Part shown: piece by piece, positions 1-8,066 of the stretch
How the letters are laid out: the number at the start of each line of letters is the position of its first letter
Numbering within the stretch: position 1 is the stretch's first letter
Source: Sphingomonas sp. Leaf10
GTDB lineage: Bacteria; Pseudomonadota; Alphaproteobacteria; Sphingomonadales; Sphingomonadaceae
Length of the DNA: 64,000 nucleotides
Direction: 5' to 3'
Assembly: GCF_001421245.1 (NCBI RefSeq)
Contig: NZ_LMKE01000001.1
Location: 102,612-166,611 of the forward strand
Notes under the pieces: model-generated
The model's input: only the letters and a program-made list of their open reading frames with translations
Database searches by the model: none
Told to the model about the DNA's origin: nothing
Made by a program: the position numbers and the translations under genes

Positions 1-320
1 CGATCGTTTCCTTGTGCTTCACCAGCACGAGGTCATCGATCCGCCCGCCGCGCAGGTTGATCGACCCTTGCACGCTGGGCGTCTCGATCGCGATGCGCGG
101 GGTTTCGCGCAGGACGATCGCCCGGTCGCGAATCGCGTTCGCGGTGTCGGCGGCGGGATCGGTCGCCGGATTGGCGACGGGCTTGCTCTTGCCGTCCTCC
201 AGCTTCGTCACCGGCGGATTGGCAGCCGGGAAGAAGTGGTTGGCGATATACGGCCAGCCGAACAGCACCAGCGCAGCCAGTACCGCGAACAGCAGGAAAT
301 TCTTCTGGTCGTTCTTCACG
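1..320 (-). CDS. yidC: Membrane protein insertase YidC, N-terminal part (runs off the window)
   Basis: Inserts and folds inner-membrane proteins with or without SecYEG. The fragment covers the first ~106 residues. A short charged start (KNDQKNFLL) is followed by one hydrophobic segment (about residues 8-24, FAVLAALVLFGWPYIA). After that comes a Pro/Lys-rich linker and the beginning of the periplasmic beta domain (RIAIETPSVQGSINLRGG), the usual YidC start in Gram-negatives. I chose a GTG start at 318-320 because it places the first TM segment correctly and no ATG precedes it. It is last in the rpmH-rnpA-yidD-yidC order. The C-terminal insertase core lies outside the window. Confidence 0.93.
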
Positions 321-335
321 CGAAATCCTCAGGCT

Positions 336-581
336 CTAAGGCACCGGGTCGTGGCCGTGCCCGCCCCAGGGATGGCAGCGCGCGATACGTTTCGCGGCCA
401 GCCAGCCCCCCTTTGCCGCGCCATAGCGGGCAATGGCGGTGATTGCATAGGCCGAACAGGAAGGTTGATAGCGGCAGGACGGCGGCAGGATCAGCGACGG
501 CCCCAATTGCCACGCACGCGCGATGAGCATCAGCGCGCGGGCGGCGATGCCCGGCCGGGGCGATTCGCCGTCGCCGGTCAC
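336..581 (-). CDS. yidD: Membrane protein insertion efficiency factor YidD
   Basis: Small (81 aa) membrane-associated factor that assists YidC-dependent insertion. It shows the family core: an amphipathic N-terminal helix ([12 protein letters not shown]), then [11 protein letters not shown] with its paired cysteines and a C-terminal [14 protein letters not shown] signature. Its ATG overlaps the rnpA stop by 4 nt and it sits 15 nt upstream of yidC, the conserved gene order. Length and motifs match the family, so the call is firm. Confidence 0.95.
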   Translation of the reverse strand: MTGDGESPRPGIAARALMLIARAWQLGPSLILPPSCRYQPSCSAYAITAIARYGAAKGGWLAAKRIARCHPWGGHGHDPVP

Positions 582-910
582 CGCCGGACCTTGCGCAATG
601 CCTTGGTCAGATCGGCCTTGAGATCGTCGAAGGGGCGTTCGATCCCGCTCGCCCGTCCGATCAGCACGTGATCGGCACCGACGATGCCCAGATCGGGCAG
701 CATTTCGGCAGCAAGCGCGCGAAAACGCCGTTTCATCCGGTTACGGATGACGGCGTTGCCGACCTTCTTCGATACGGTAATGCCGATTCGCATCGCATTC
801 GGCGATTCGGCCAGTTCGTCCGTACGGCGCGGTCGCACCAACAGGACGAAGCCGGGCATGGGGGCCCGGCGTCCCGCATTCGCCGCCAGATAATCCCGGC
901 GGCGAAGCAT
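578..910 (-). CDS. rnpA: Ribonuclease P protein component
   Basis: Protein cofactor of RNase P, which trims the 5' leader of tRNA precursors. From the ATG at 908-910 it is 110 aa. It begins [13 protein letters not shown] and contains the RNase P signature [17 protein letters not shown] (about residues 47-63), the basic RNA-binding loop. A longer in-frame reading runs through rpmH and is not real. The start chosen lies 5 nt after the rpmH stop, giving a tight rpmH-rnpA-yidD operon. Confidence 0.95.
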   Translation of the reverse strand: MLRRRDYLAANAGRRAPMPGFVLLVRPRRTDELAESPNAMRIGITVSKKVGNAVIRNRMKRRFRALAAEMLPDLGIVGADHVLIGRASGIERPFDDLKADLTKALRKVRR

Positions 911-915
911 TTTGA

Positions 916-1050
916 TTAGGCCGACAGCTTCTTGCGGCCGCGCGCACGACGGGCGCGGATCACATTGCGGCCGCCCGGCGTCGCCATGCGCGAGCGGAAG
1001 CCGTGACGACGGGCACGTACCAGGTTGCTCGGCTGAAAAGTCCGCTTCAT
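916..1050 (-). CDS. rpmH: 50S ribosomal protein L34
   Basis: A 44-residue very basic protein starting [19 protein letters not shown] and ending RGRKKLSA, the canonical L34 sequence. It is first in the operon with rnpA, yidD and yidC. The N-terminal KRTFQPS and the internal RMAT-GGR--I--RR pattern are the diagnostic features. Confidence 0.97.
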   Translation of the reverse strand: MKRTFQPSNLVRARRHGFRSRMATPGGRNVIRARRARGRKKLSA

Positions 1051-1084
1051 CACTCATTCCCCGGGTATTCAAACTGCTAGAACG

Positions 1085-1108
1085 TAAAAAGCCGCCAGTG
1101 ACGGCGGC
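1085..1108 (-). terminator. Rho-independent terminator after the 93-aa membrane protein gene
   Basis: On the minus strand the arms GCCGCC / GGCGGC enclose a short loop and are followed by TTTTT. It lies downstream of the 1124-1405 gene and just upstream of rpmH, so it separates the two transcripts. Confidence 0.7.
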
Positions 1109-1123
1109 CGCGTGGTCAGCCCC

Positions 1124-1405
1124 TTAGCGATGCGCGGTTTCCAAGTCAACGGACGAGGCGACGATCCCGGCACGCAGCCGCCGCCGTCTCGCGCTGGGTC
1201 GGCGTAGCGCCCGGTCGGAGAGGGCGCGCATCCGCGGGAAACGTCGCATGGTCCGGGCGAAGCGGCGTCGCGCCCAGCGCGAGTTGCGTAGAATGAGTGC
1301 CAGCCCGGCGGCGAAGGTGAAGATCCCGACCGGTCCCGGCAGCACCGCGACCACCGGCGTCGCGAGGATCAGCAAAGCACCGAGCGCCAGGAGGAGGATC
1401 TGCAT
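1124..1405 (-). CDS. Small membrane protein with a PGPxG motif
   Basis: A 93-aa protein from the second possible start (MQILLLALGALLI). It has two hydrophobic stretches (about 2-21 and 25-40) joined by VLPGPVGIF, then a strongly basic Arg-rich tail (RRRFARTMRRFPRMR). This resembles the small PGPGW-type putative transmembrane proteins common in Alphaproteobacteria. No function is established. It ends at a good terminator and stands alone between rpmH and comM. An alternative start at 1423 would add six residues (MAWRHI). Confidence 0.6.
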   Translation of the reverse strand: MQILLLALGALLILATPVVAVLPGPVGIFTFAAGLALILRNSRWARRRFARTMRRFPRMRALSDRALRRPSARRRRLRAGIVASSVDLETAHR

Positions 1406-1519
1406 GATATGTCGCCATGCCACCCGTGTGTTGCGGGTTCAAGACGCCTGCGATGCCCTGTCGCTTGACCGCGTCGACCCGATGCGGGACACGGCTGGCC
1501 AAGGGGAATAGGGGCATTC

Positions 1520-2358
1520 ATGGTCGCGATCGTATCGACGGCGGCGTATCTCGGGCTGGAGGCGCGGCGGGTGGAGGTTCAGGTGCAATTGGCACCGGGC
1601 GTCCCGGCATTCGTCGTGGTCGGGCTGGCCGACAAGGCAGTGGGCGAAAGCCGCGAACGGGTCCGCGCTGCGATCGCTGCGATCGGCCTGTCGCTGCCGC
1701 CCAAGCGGATCACCGTGAACCTCTCGCCCGCCGATTTGCCGAAGGAGGGATCGCATTACGACCTGCCGATCGCGCTCGGCCTGTTGGCGGCGATGGGTGT
1801 GGTCGACGCCGAAGGGTTGAGCGACTTTGTCGTCGTCGGCGAGTTGAGCCTCGACGGACGGATCGCCGGATCGCCCGGCGTGCTGTTGGCGGCGATGCTG
1901 GCGAGCGGGGAGGGGCGGTCGCTGATCTGCCCGGCGGAACAGGGGGCGGAGGCGGCATGGGCGGGCACGCCGGTCGTCGCCGCGCCGGATTTGCTGTCGC
2001 TCCTCAATCATTTGAAGGGCGAGCAACTGCTGGGCAATCCGAAGCCCGGCGGGGCGGAGGATGGCTGGAGCGGCAACGATCTCGCGCAGGTGAAGGGGCA
2101 GGAGACCGCCAAGCGCGCGCTGGAGATCGCGGCGGCGGGCGGTCACAATCTGCTGATGGTCGGACCGCCCGGCGCGGGCAAGTCGCTGCTCGCGTCGTGC
2201 CTGCCGGGCATCCTGCCGCCGCTGGATGCGGCCGAGGCGCTGGAGGTGTCGATGGTTGCGTCGGTCGCGGGGACGCTGACCGGCGGACGGATGACGCGGG
2301 TGCGGCCGTTCCGAACCCCGCATCACTCGGCATCGATGGCGGCGCTGACCGGCGGTGG
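1520..2358 (+). pseudogene. comM: comM (YifB/Mg-chelatase-like), 5' fragment interrupted by the transposon
   Basis: ComM is a hexameric AAA+ branch-migration helicase used in natural transformation. The fragment (~280 codons) has the N-terminal ChlI-type domain (VVGLADKAVGESRERVRAAI, NLSPADLPKEGSHYDLPIA). It then has the start of the ATPase core with Walker A GPPGAGKS near residue 215, up to FRTPHHSASMAALTGGG. The family motif continues into a Walker B segment (FLDELPEF), which is absent. The frame runs about a dozen codons into foreign sequence and stops at 2407. The 3' half is at 20800-21143. About 110 codons of the usual ~505 are in neither fragment. Confidence 0.9.
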
Positions 2359-2406
2359 TGTGGCGAGGGACCGACATATTGCATCGGGGAGAGATGGGCT
2401 GCACTG
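2359..2406 (+). repeat. Left terminal repeat / TnsB-type (TniA) binding region
   Basis: Starts TGTGGCGAGG at the comM junction. At 2380-2406 it carries TGCATC-GGGGAG-GAT-GGCTGCACTG, which recurs inverted near the other end (20706-20734). The GCTGCACTG part is identical between ends and resembles the CTGCAC of Tn5053-family ends. Inferred transposase-binding site. Confidence 0.6.
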
Positions 2407-2468
2407 ACGAAATTTAATGCCGACCATCGGCTCGCGCGGCGTAGTCTCTAGAATGGCCCTCTTGGCGC

Positions 2469-3515
2469 TCATCTGGAGGCGTTCGCCTTGTCCAAATATC
2501 TATAGAGGCTCGCGGAGCTGATGCCAAACTTCGCTTGCAGCTGTCTCGGGCTCAGCTCTCGGGATGCGTACAGTGCGCGTACTAAATCCACTTGTTCCGC
2601 TGAAAGTATTGGCTTGCGCCCTCCCATCTTTTTCTTCCTGTTCGAAGACTCTATCGAAGGCAAATCAGGAATGGGGCCAGAGGCTACAGCATCGCGACCT
2701 AGATATCGGTACATTGTCGCTAGTGAGATGCCATAGTGTAATGACAGGTCGTATGCCGTTGCCTTTCCACTTAGGAATAAACTTTTGGCGTCCCTATGAT
2801 CCTCATTTGTGAGGGCGCTTTTTCTCCCCGCTTTCGCATGTGACGGGTTGCGCTTCCTCCCGGAAAGCGGCGAGCGCTTTCTTGTTGTTTCTAGAAACTC
2901 TAAAACTCTGTAAAAAACACTTACTTCCTCGGGGGCGGAAAATGTCACGCCGCTCCGAGCGAAATGAACTCTAATTCCTTTTTTGACTGCTTCATCCAAT
3001 CGCTCCGCTAGGGTTTCTGGATTCCATGCAAGCGCTGAATAATGGCTAAATACAAAAGTTGTTCCCGCCGGAGATTTCATCATATATGTAAAAGCCAACT
3101 CACGCTGAAATTGCGAGTATATTACACTGGATGGCTTTTTGACGATCAGAGATTCGCATCCTGACTTGGAAATCAACCTGACTTGGTTCAGTATGTCTTT
3201 CGTAGATTGACCCCATACGTAACCCACCATCTCGGCCTTAAAAGAAGGACGTTCGGGAGAAGGAAGTCTGACGTATGACGTGGTGGAATTACGTTTGATA
3301 GTGTGAAGGCCGGCCGTCGTGTTTCTAGCTATTTTAGCCTGAAGATCGGGCGGGCAGGCGAAATCTACTTCTAAATTTGTACAGACTGGCCAGTCGAGCG
3401 CCTTCAGAAGGGGCCTCGTATTTGTAAAACCCAAATTGATAGCTACCCGCCTTAGCCAACTAGATAGAAGCTCGTCTTGAGATGGCCGTGTAAAGTGGTA
3501 CGCGCGCTTCATCAT
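2469..3515 (-). CDS. TniQ domain - inactive serine-resolvase-like domain - double HTH fusion protein
   Basis: 348 aa. Residues ~14-84 align by eye with the start of the element's own TniQ (DELLSSWLRRVA versus NELFSSWLRRVA, then spaced W, D, P, T positions). No zinc-finger cysteines follow. Residues ~94-233 follow the element's resolvase (MVGYVWGQSTKD versus LFGYARVSTSEQ; KKGIRVHF versus GRGVVLKA). However, the catalytic ARVS is replaced by VWGQS and the RIDRLARS arginine motif reads SHYSALAWN. Residues ~235-272 and ~303-343 are two Hin-type helix-turn-helix units (GISLATMYRYL, GISSASLYRYL). It diverges from tniR across a shared 165-nt region. Inferred role: sequence-specific target selection for TniA/TniB through TniQ. 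A decayed regulator is the alternative. Confidence 0.75.
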   Translation of the reverse strand: MMKRAYHFTRPSQDELLSSWLRRVAINLGFTNTRPLLKALDWPVCTNLEVDFACPPDLQAKIARNTTAGLHTIKRNSTTSYVRLPSPERPSFKAEMVGYVWGQSTKDILNQVRLISKSGCESLIVKKPSSVIYSQFQRELAFTYMMKSPAGTTFVFSHYSALAWNPETLAERLDEAVKKGIRVHFARSGVTFSAPEEVSVFYRVLEFLETTRKRSPLSGRKRNPSHAKAGRKSALTNEDHRDAKSLFLSGKATAYDLSLHYGISLATMYRYLGRDAVASGPIPDLPSIESSNRKKKMGGRKPILSAEQVDLVRALYASRELSPRQLQAKFGISSASLYRYLDKANASR

Positions 3516-3540
3516 GTCAGTTTCCCAACTCGACTGTGGC

Positions 3541-3680
3541 CTACTATTTCTGTCAATCAGGGTATACCGTCAACGAACCCATTGCCTCATACACCTTTAG
3601 CGTTCAAACAGGGTCGAAAATTCAGCTATTGAACACATCTCACGGCGGGTCTAGAGCCTGATTGAACACTTGAGGCCCGC
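3541..3680. other. Intergenic res/promoter region between the TniQ-fusion gene and tniR
   Basis: Divergent intergenic region with short repeats expected of a resolvase recombination site. GTTCAA at 3602-3607 is inverted relative to TTGAAC at 3629-3634, and a second TTGAAC lies at 3662-3667. An AT-rich core (GAAAATTCAG) lies between the first pair. Serine resolvases of Tn5053-type elements normally act at a res site directly upstream of tniR, which fits. Sub-site boundaries cannot be fixed by eye. Confidence 0.45.
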
Positions 3681-4319
3681 ATGTCACTTTTTGGTTACGC
3701 CCGCGTATCAACATCAGAGCAAGACCTCGGCATTCAGGTCGCTGCTCTACGTGCTGCCGGTTGCCAGACCATCCGATCAGAGAAAAAGTCGGGCACCGAG
3801 CGGGGATCGCGCACGGAGCTTCAAACCCTCCTCGACTTTTTGCGGGAGGGTGACGCACTGGTCGTGACCCGCATCGACCGATTAGCGCGGTCGATGAAGG
3901 ATCTTCAGGACATAGTTCACGAATTGAAGGGCCGGGGGGTCGTGTTGAAAGCGACCGAGCAGCCGATCGACACGGGCACCGCGGCCGGGAAAGCGTTCCT
4001 CGACATGCTCGGCGTATTCGCAGAATTTGAGACGAACCTTCGCCGCGAACGGCAAGCTGAAGGGATACAGGCTGCGAAAGCGAGGGGCGTCTACAAGGGT
4101 GGTAAGGCAAGGATAGATCCCGAGGAGATAAGAAAGCTGGCGGCGGAGGGCGTGAAGCCTGCCCACATCGCTCGGCGCCTGGGGATTTCACGCGGTAGTG
4201 TTTATCGCTTCATGCCAGCTTCGATCGAAACTGGTCGCGATCTTCAATCTCAGCACCATACAGATGGTGGTGACGAGAAGCGGGGGGCGAGCTTTCCGTC
4301 AAACGGGGGTAATAACTGA
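3681..4319 (+). CDS. tniR: Serine recombinase / resolvase of the transposon
   Basis: 212 aa small serine recombinase that resolves cointegrates at res. The N-terminal catalytic domain starts MSLFGYARVSTSEQD, with the nucleophilic Ser in ARVS and conserved Arg in RIDRLARS (about residues 61-68). The E-helix region (VFAEFETNLRRERQ) follows, and a C-terminal HTH is seen near LGISRGSVYRF (~residues 163-175). The tail beyond it (Gln/His/Gly-rich, ~35 aa) is unusual. Its stop is only 2 nt before the ATG of the DUF499 gene, so the cargo operon probably shares its transcript and possibly its autoregulation at res. Confidence 0.92.
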   Translation: MSLFGYARVSTSEQDLGIQVAALRAAGCQTIRSEKKSGTERGSRTELQTLLDFLREGDALVVTRIDRLARSMKDLQDIVHELKGRGVVLKATEQPIDTGTAAGKAFLDMLGVFAEFETNLRRERQAEGIQAAKARGVYKGGKARIDPEEIRKLAAEGVKPAHIARRLGISRGSVYRFMPASIETGRDLQSQHHTDGGDEKRGASFPSNGGNN

Positions 4320-4321
4320 TT

Positions 4322-7066
4322 ATGTTGGGTCTGACGCTACGCGAAGAGTTCAAGAGCAAGCGCCTCAAGGGCACTGCGATTGAACTATCGAATGACTCAA
4401 ATACCGGCGCCACGCAGATTGCGGCGCAGGAGTTTTTGAACATCACATACCCTACCCATGACCTGTTGAAGGGCATTGAGGCTGTTGGTCCAGGAAAGGG
4501 GCGCCCCGTTGTCGTTATCGGTGAGCGAGGATTGGGTAAATCGCACTTGATGGCGGCGCTATACCATTCCGTTAATGATCCCGCTTCCACCCAGTCGTGG
4601 CTCAAAAATTGGTCTGTCACGCTTGGCGACGCTAGCCTAGCTGCCATCAGCCTGCGTGATCCGATGACCGTGATCGGCGAGAGCCTTCATCGGCAACGCT
4701 ACAAATTCCTGTGGGACTTGCTCTTTGATCGTCATCCCCATGGCGCATACATTAAGGGCAAGTGGGAAGGGATGGGCGCTGCCAAAACCGACATCCCATC
4801 CGATCAGCTCATCGTTGAGATGCTCGAAAAAGCACCAACGATGTTGCTTCTCGACGAATTTCAAACCTGGTTCGACGGTCTAACGAACACCAAGCAATAC
4901 CCGTGGAAGGTATGGGCTTTCAATTTTATCCAAATTCTATCGGAGATCGCCAAAGAGAGGCCCGATCTTCTCGTTCTCGTGATCTCGGTCCGAAATGGTA
5001 GCAGCGATGCCTATCAGCAAGTGCATCGGGTCAACCCTGTAGCTATCGACTTCCAAGCTGGAGGCAACGCCGAGCGCATCCAGCAAGATCGGCGTCGGAT
5101 GCTTCTCCATCGCCTGTTCGAGAACCGACTTCAGATTTCGAATGTGACCATAGCTGCCTCAATTGAGACGCATGTTTCGCAGAATTTCAGGCTTTTGGAT
5201 GTCCCCCCCGCCGAGCAGGAACGCAAGCGAAGCGAGTTCAACGAGTCGTGGCCCTACGCGCCGCACCTCCTCCGCTTGCTTGAAGAGCAGGTTCTGATCG
5301 CGACCGACGCCCAGGAAACGCGCGATATGATCCGCATTCTCGCCAACCTCTACAAGAGTAGGGGGGATGCTTCGCCGATTCTGACAGCGGCAGATTTCCG
5401 GCTCGACGACGATGGCTCCGGGATCGGCGCCCTGTTGGACTCAGTCTCGAATGAGCATCATCGCACCCTTCGGGCGAAAGCTCGGCAGAACATCATTTCC
5501 GTTACCGAAGCGGTAGCCGACCACGCCACCCTGCTCCCGCATTTGCAGGAAGTGATCGGCGCGCTCTGGTTGCGATCCATCGCCGTCGGAAACATGGCTG
5601 GCGCCGAACCGGCAACACTACAGGTCGATATTACCCACGGCTCTCCAATAGACGATAACGGCTTTCAAGCCGAACTATCTACAATTGTCGAGAATAGCTT
5701 CAATATTCATCAAGACGGTATGCGTCTCGTATTCCGCGAGGAAGAGAACCCGCGTGCTAAGCTCATGGCTTGCGCGAGGAACGATAAGCTATTCACGGAT
5801 GGATCGGATCAACTTCAACTAACGAAGCAAATCCGATACGTCATCAGCGGAACGGATGAGGTCGCCAAACAGTATCGCGTCATCGCCCTGCCTCGTGGAT
5901 GGCAAAGCGATCCATGGTCCAAGCTAGATGATGCCGAACGCCCTGATCGCTGGGACGATCGGCTTCCGATCTTGGTGCTACCGGAGGAGCCCGAGAACTT
6001 GGCCCCAGTGTTGGGGCGCTGGCTCAAGGATCAGCTCCAGACAAAGCGGAATACGGTCCGCTTTCTGCTGCCCGGCGCTGGAACCTTGAATGCCTTTCAG
6101 GATCGCGACCTCTTAATTCTCGCCCGTGCCGAGATGAAGGCTCAAGAGTGGAGCGGCCAAAGCCCGGAATACAAAAAGCTCCACACGGAGTTTGAAACTG
6201 CGCTACGAGACATTCTGAAAAAGCGGTTCGATAGATTTGCGGTCCTTCATCGTTGGAATTTCGCTGACCCGTCGCAATGCTTGTTCAGCGTGGAGACACT
6301 GAAAAAACAAGGCGCTCAGATACCGGAATCCATTGTAGAGACCCTCATAAACGACCTTTTTGTTCCCGAGGATTTCGAGGATCTTGTCATAGCGGCCGCC
6401 ACTGACAATTCGTCAGTCGGCAAGCTCCTCCGCGAGTTGCAGGAGCCTCGCCCAGCGGGACAGGACTGCATCCCTTGGCTCGGTGAAACCGCCATGAAGG
6501 AGCGGATCGTCCGCCTATGCGCGAAAGGCAAAATCGCTATCAATCTTCGTGGCATGGAGCTTTTGCAGGCTCACTCTGGGGAGGATGACGATCTTGCTTG
6601 GAAGCGTCTCAGGCCGAAGCTGTCTTATACCGGACGGCAGTTAGATGAGATAACGCTCCTGCTACCTTCTGCCGCCCCAAGTACGGGCGGCAGCGCGCCC
6701 GCGACCCCGCAATCAGGCGCAGCACCGCAGGGGGATGGTCTGTTTGGTAATCCTGCGCCAGTGTCGCCGATCCACGACGAAGGCAGCAAAGTTGACGCGG
6801 GGCAGGGCACGACCCCGCCGCCTACAAGCATCTTCGGAGAAGCATCGGCTGCTGGCGCAAAGGCTCGCACACCGTTTAGCACCCCGGCCACGTCCTCTCT
6901 TAATCTGATCGGCAAACTAGAAGGGTGGGGTATCGGGCCGGCAACGAAGGTTGCCGACGTTGCGATCCGGGTTGCTGCGGCTAACGGCGCTCAGCTCAGA
7001 GAGCTGCTGAAGAAGCTCCCTGACGGCATGACGTTCGAAATTAGTCTTGAGAAGGAAGGCGAATAA
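4322..7066 (+). CDS. DUF499 AAA-type ATPase of a PglZ/BREX-like defence system
   Basis: 914 aa. It begins with the family's typical RRLKGTAIE-like segment (KRLKGTAIELSNDSN). Walker A GERGLGKS is at residues 67-74 and Walker B LLLDEF at 175-180, followed by a sensor-like VLVISVRNGS. Helical and beta-rich middle regions follow. A Pro/Ser/Gly-rich linker (~residues 780-860) leads to a short C-terminal alpha/beta segment. DUF499 ATPases are known neighbours of DUF1156 methylases in defence islands and occupy the place of BrxC/PglY. It is translationally coupled: the stop TAA overlaps the PglZ ATG by one base. The start at 4322 is supported by conserved N-terminal sequence. Molecular role in defence: inference. 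Confidence 0.85.
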   Translation: MLGLTLREEFKSKRLKGTAIELSNDSNTGATQIAAQEFLNITYPTHDLLKGIEAVGPGKGRPVVVIGERGLGKSHLMAALYHSVNDPASTQSWLKNWSVTLGDASLAAISLRDPMTVIGESLHRQRYKFLWDLLFDRHPHGAYIKGKWEGMGAAKTDIPSDQLIVEMLEKAPTMLLLDEFQTWFDGLTNTKQYPWKVWAFNFIQILSEIAKERPDLLVLVISVRNGSSDAYQQVHRVNPVAIDFQAGGNAERIQQDRRRMLLHRLFENRLQISNVTIAASIETHVSQNFRLLDVPPAEQERKRSEFNESWPYAPHLLRLLEEQVLIATDAQETRDMIRILANLYKSRGDASPILTAADFRLDDDGSGIGALLDSVSNEHHRTLRAKARQNIISVTEAVADHATLLPHLQEVIGALWLRSIAVGNMAGAEPATLQVDITHGSPIDDNGFQAELSTIVENSFNIHQDGMRLVFREEENPRAKLMACARNDKLFTDGSDQLQLTKQIRYVISGTDEVAKQYRVIALPRGWQSDPWSKLDDAERPDRWDDRLPILVLPEEPENLAPVLGRWLKDQLQTKRNTVRFLLPGAGTLNAFQDRDLLILARAEMKAQEWSGQSPEYKKLHTEFETALRDILKKRFDRFAVLHRWNFADPSQCLFSVETLKKQGAQIPESIVETLINDLFVPEDFEDLVIAAATDNSSVGKLLRELQEPRPAGQDCIPWLGETAMKERIVRLCAKGKIAINLRGMELLQAHSGEDDDLAWKRLRPKLSYTGRQLDEITLLLPSAAPSTGGSAPATPQSGAAPQGDGLFGNPAPVSPIHDEGSKVDAGQGTTPPPTSIFGEASAAGAKARTPFSTPATSSLNLIGKLEGWGIGPATKVADVAIRVAAANGAQLRELLKKLPDGMTFEISLEKEGE

Positions 7067-8055
7067 TGGCGCTGAATGCTGCCGTTGTGGCCGGCCTCAT
7101 CCAAGGCTCTGCCAAGGACGCATGGGATACTATAATCGAGCGCGTCTTGGACATAGCCTCGAAACCGCTCTCTCCGGCCAATGCTCCAAGCGAGGTCATA
7201 AAGCGCGAGCGCGAAGTGGGCCTCCTCGATCAGTTCGTGTCATCGGCAGCTTGGGATTTGTGGCAGGATTTTGGGGATTCTGTCGAACGTAATTCCGCAC
7301 GTTTAGCCCGCTGGTGGGCAGAGCCATACAGTGCCAAAGCCATTCTAATATTGGACGGGCTTTCCCTCCGAGAGCTTCCGTGGATTCTACAGGGGGCGAT
7401 CGAGCGCGGCTTTGCTGTTCACGAGGTTTCCGCTTACGGCTCGGAACTGCCCGGAGAAACGAACGAGTTTGCCAAGGCCCTGGGCCTTGGAAGCCGCAGT
7501 CAGTTGCAGAATAATGGCGGGGGCCAATCGCACAAGCTGCAACCCGCCGCTACTGAATCCGTCGACATGCCCTGGAAAGATTGCGAGGGGCTCATAAATT
7601 CGAGCAAAAACTGGCTGTTTTGGCACCATTGGCCGGACAGCAAGGTGCACGAAGGAGCTGTTGCCGGGCAAGGTTTAGATACCTTGAGCCGTGACGCAGC
7701 CGAACAGCTCAACAGCACCGATTTCTGGTCGTTCGTAGAGCGCCTCGCTACAGGGCGGCGCCTGGTTATCACTTCTGACCACGGATATGCGGCAACCGGC
7801 TACTTTCCTGACGCTGACGGCGAAGTAGGCACATTTCTCAAATCGACCTTCTCTAGCGGGCGCAATGCACGCGGAAGGGGAGAAAGCGGTCCATTCGTCC
7901 CTCCCGTCGCAATGCAGATTGCGACCTCCCATGGAGATTGTCGTCTCGCTGTCGGTCGGTGGAAATGGAAAAGCCCCGGCGGATACCCAACAATGACGCA
8001 TGGCGGGCTATCAATTTTGGAAGTCCTTTCCCCCTTCGTCGAGCTTACCAAATAG
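7066..8055 (+). CDS. pglZ: PglZ-domain protein (alkaline-phosphatase fold)
   Basis: 329 aa, short compared with the ~700-900 aa PglZ of classical BREX. The metal-binding skeleton of the alkaline phosphatase superfamily is visible: LILDGLS (D97, potential nucleophile S99), VITSDHGY (D238, H239) and MTHGGLSILEVLSPFVEL (H312). The last is also the usual PglZ C-terminal hallmark. PglZ is the marker protein of BREX and Pgl phage-defence systems. It sits between the ATPase and methylase genes with 1-nt and 11-nt spacing, so the three are surely co-expressed. The activity (phosphatase or nuclease) is not deducible from sequence. Confidence 0.85.
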   Translation: MALNAAVVAGLIQGSAKDAWDTIIERVLDIASKPLSPANAPSEVIKREREVGLLDQFVSSAAWDLWQDFGDSVERNSARLARWWAEPYSAKAILILDGLSLRELPWILQGAIERGFAVHEVSAYGSELPGETNEFAKALGLGSRSQLQNNGGGQSHKLQPAATESVDMPWKDCEGLINSSKNWLFWHHWPDSKVHEGAVAGQGLDTLSRDAAEQLNSTDFWSFVERLATGRRLVITSDHGYAATGYFPDADGEVGTFLKSTFSSGRNARGRGESGPFVPPVAMQIATSHGDCRLAVGRWKWKSPGGYPTMTHGGLSILEVLSPFVELTK

Positions 8056-8066
8056 GAATTGCCCAG

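Noticed and set aside
578..1072. 164-codon version of rnpA
   Set aside because: The upstream 54 codons are the rpmH region read in another frame; the true start is at 910.
7938..8066. Extended N-terminus for the DUF1156 methylase
   Set aside because: It would overlap pglZ by 118 nt, while the ATG at 8067 has a good ribosome-binding site and the family N-terminus.
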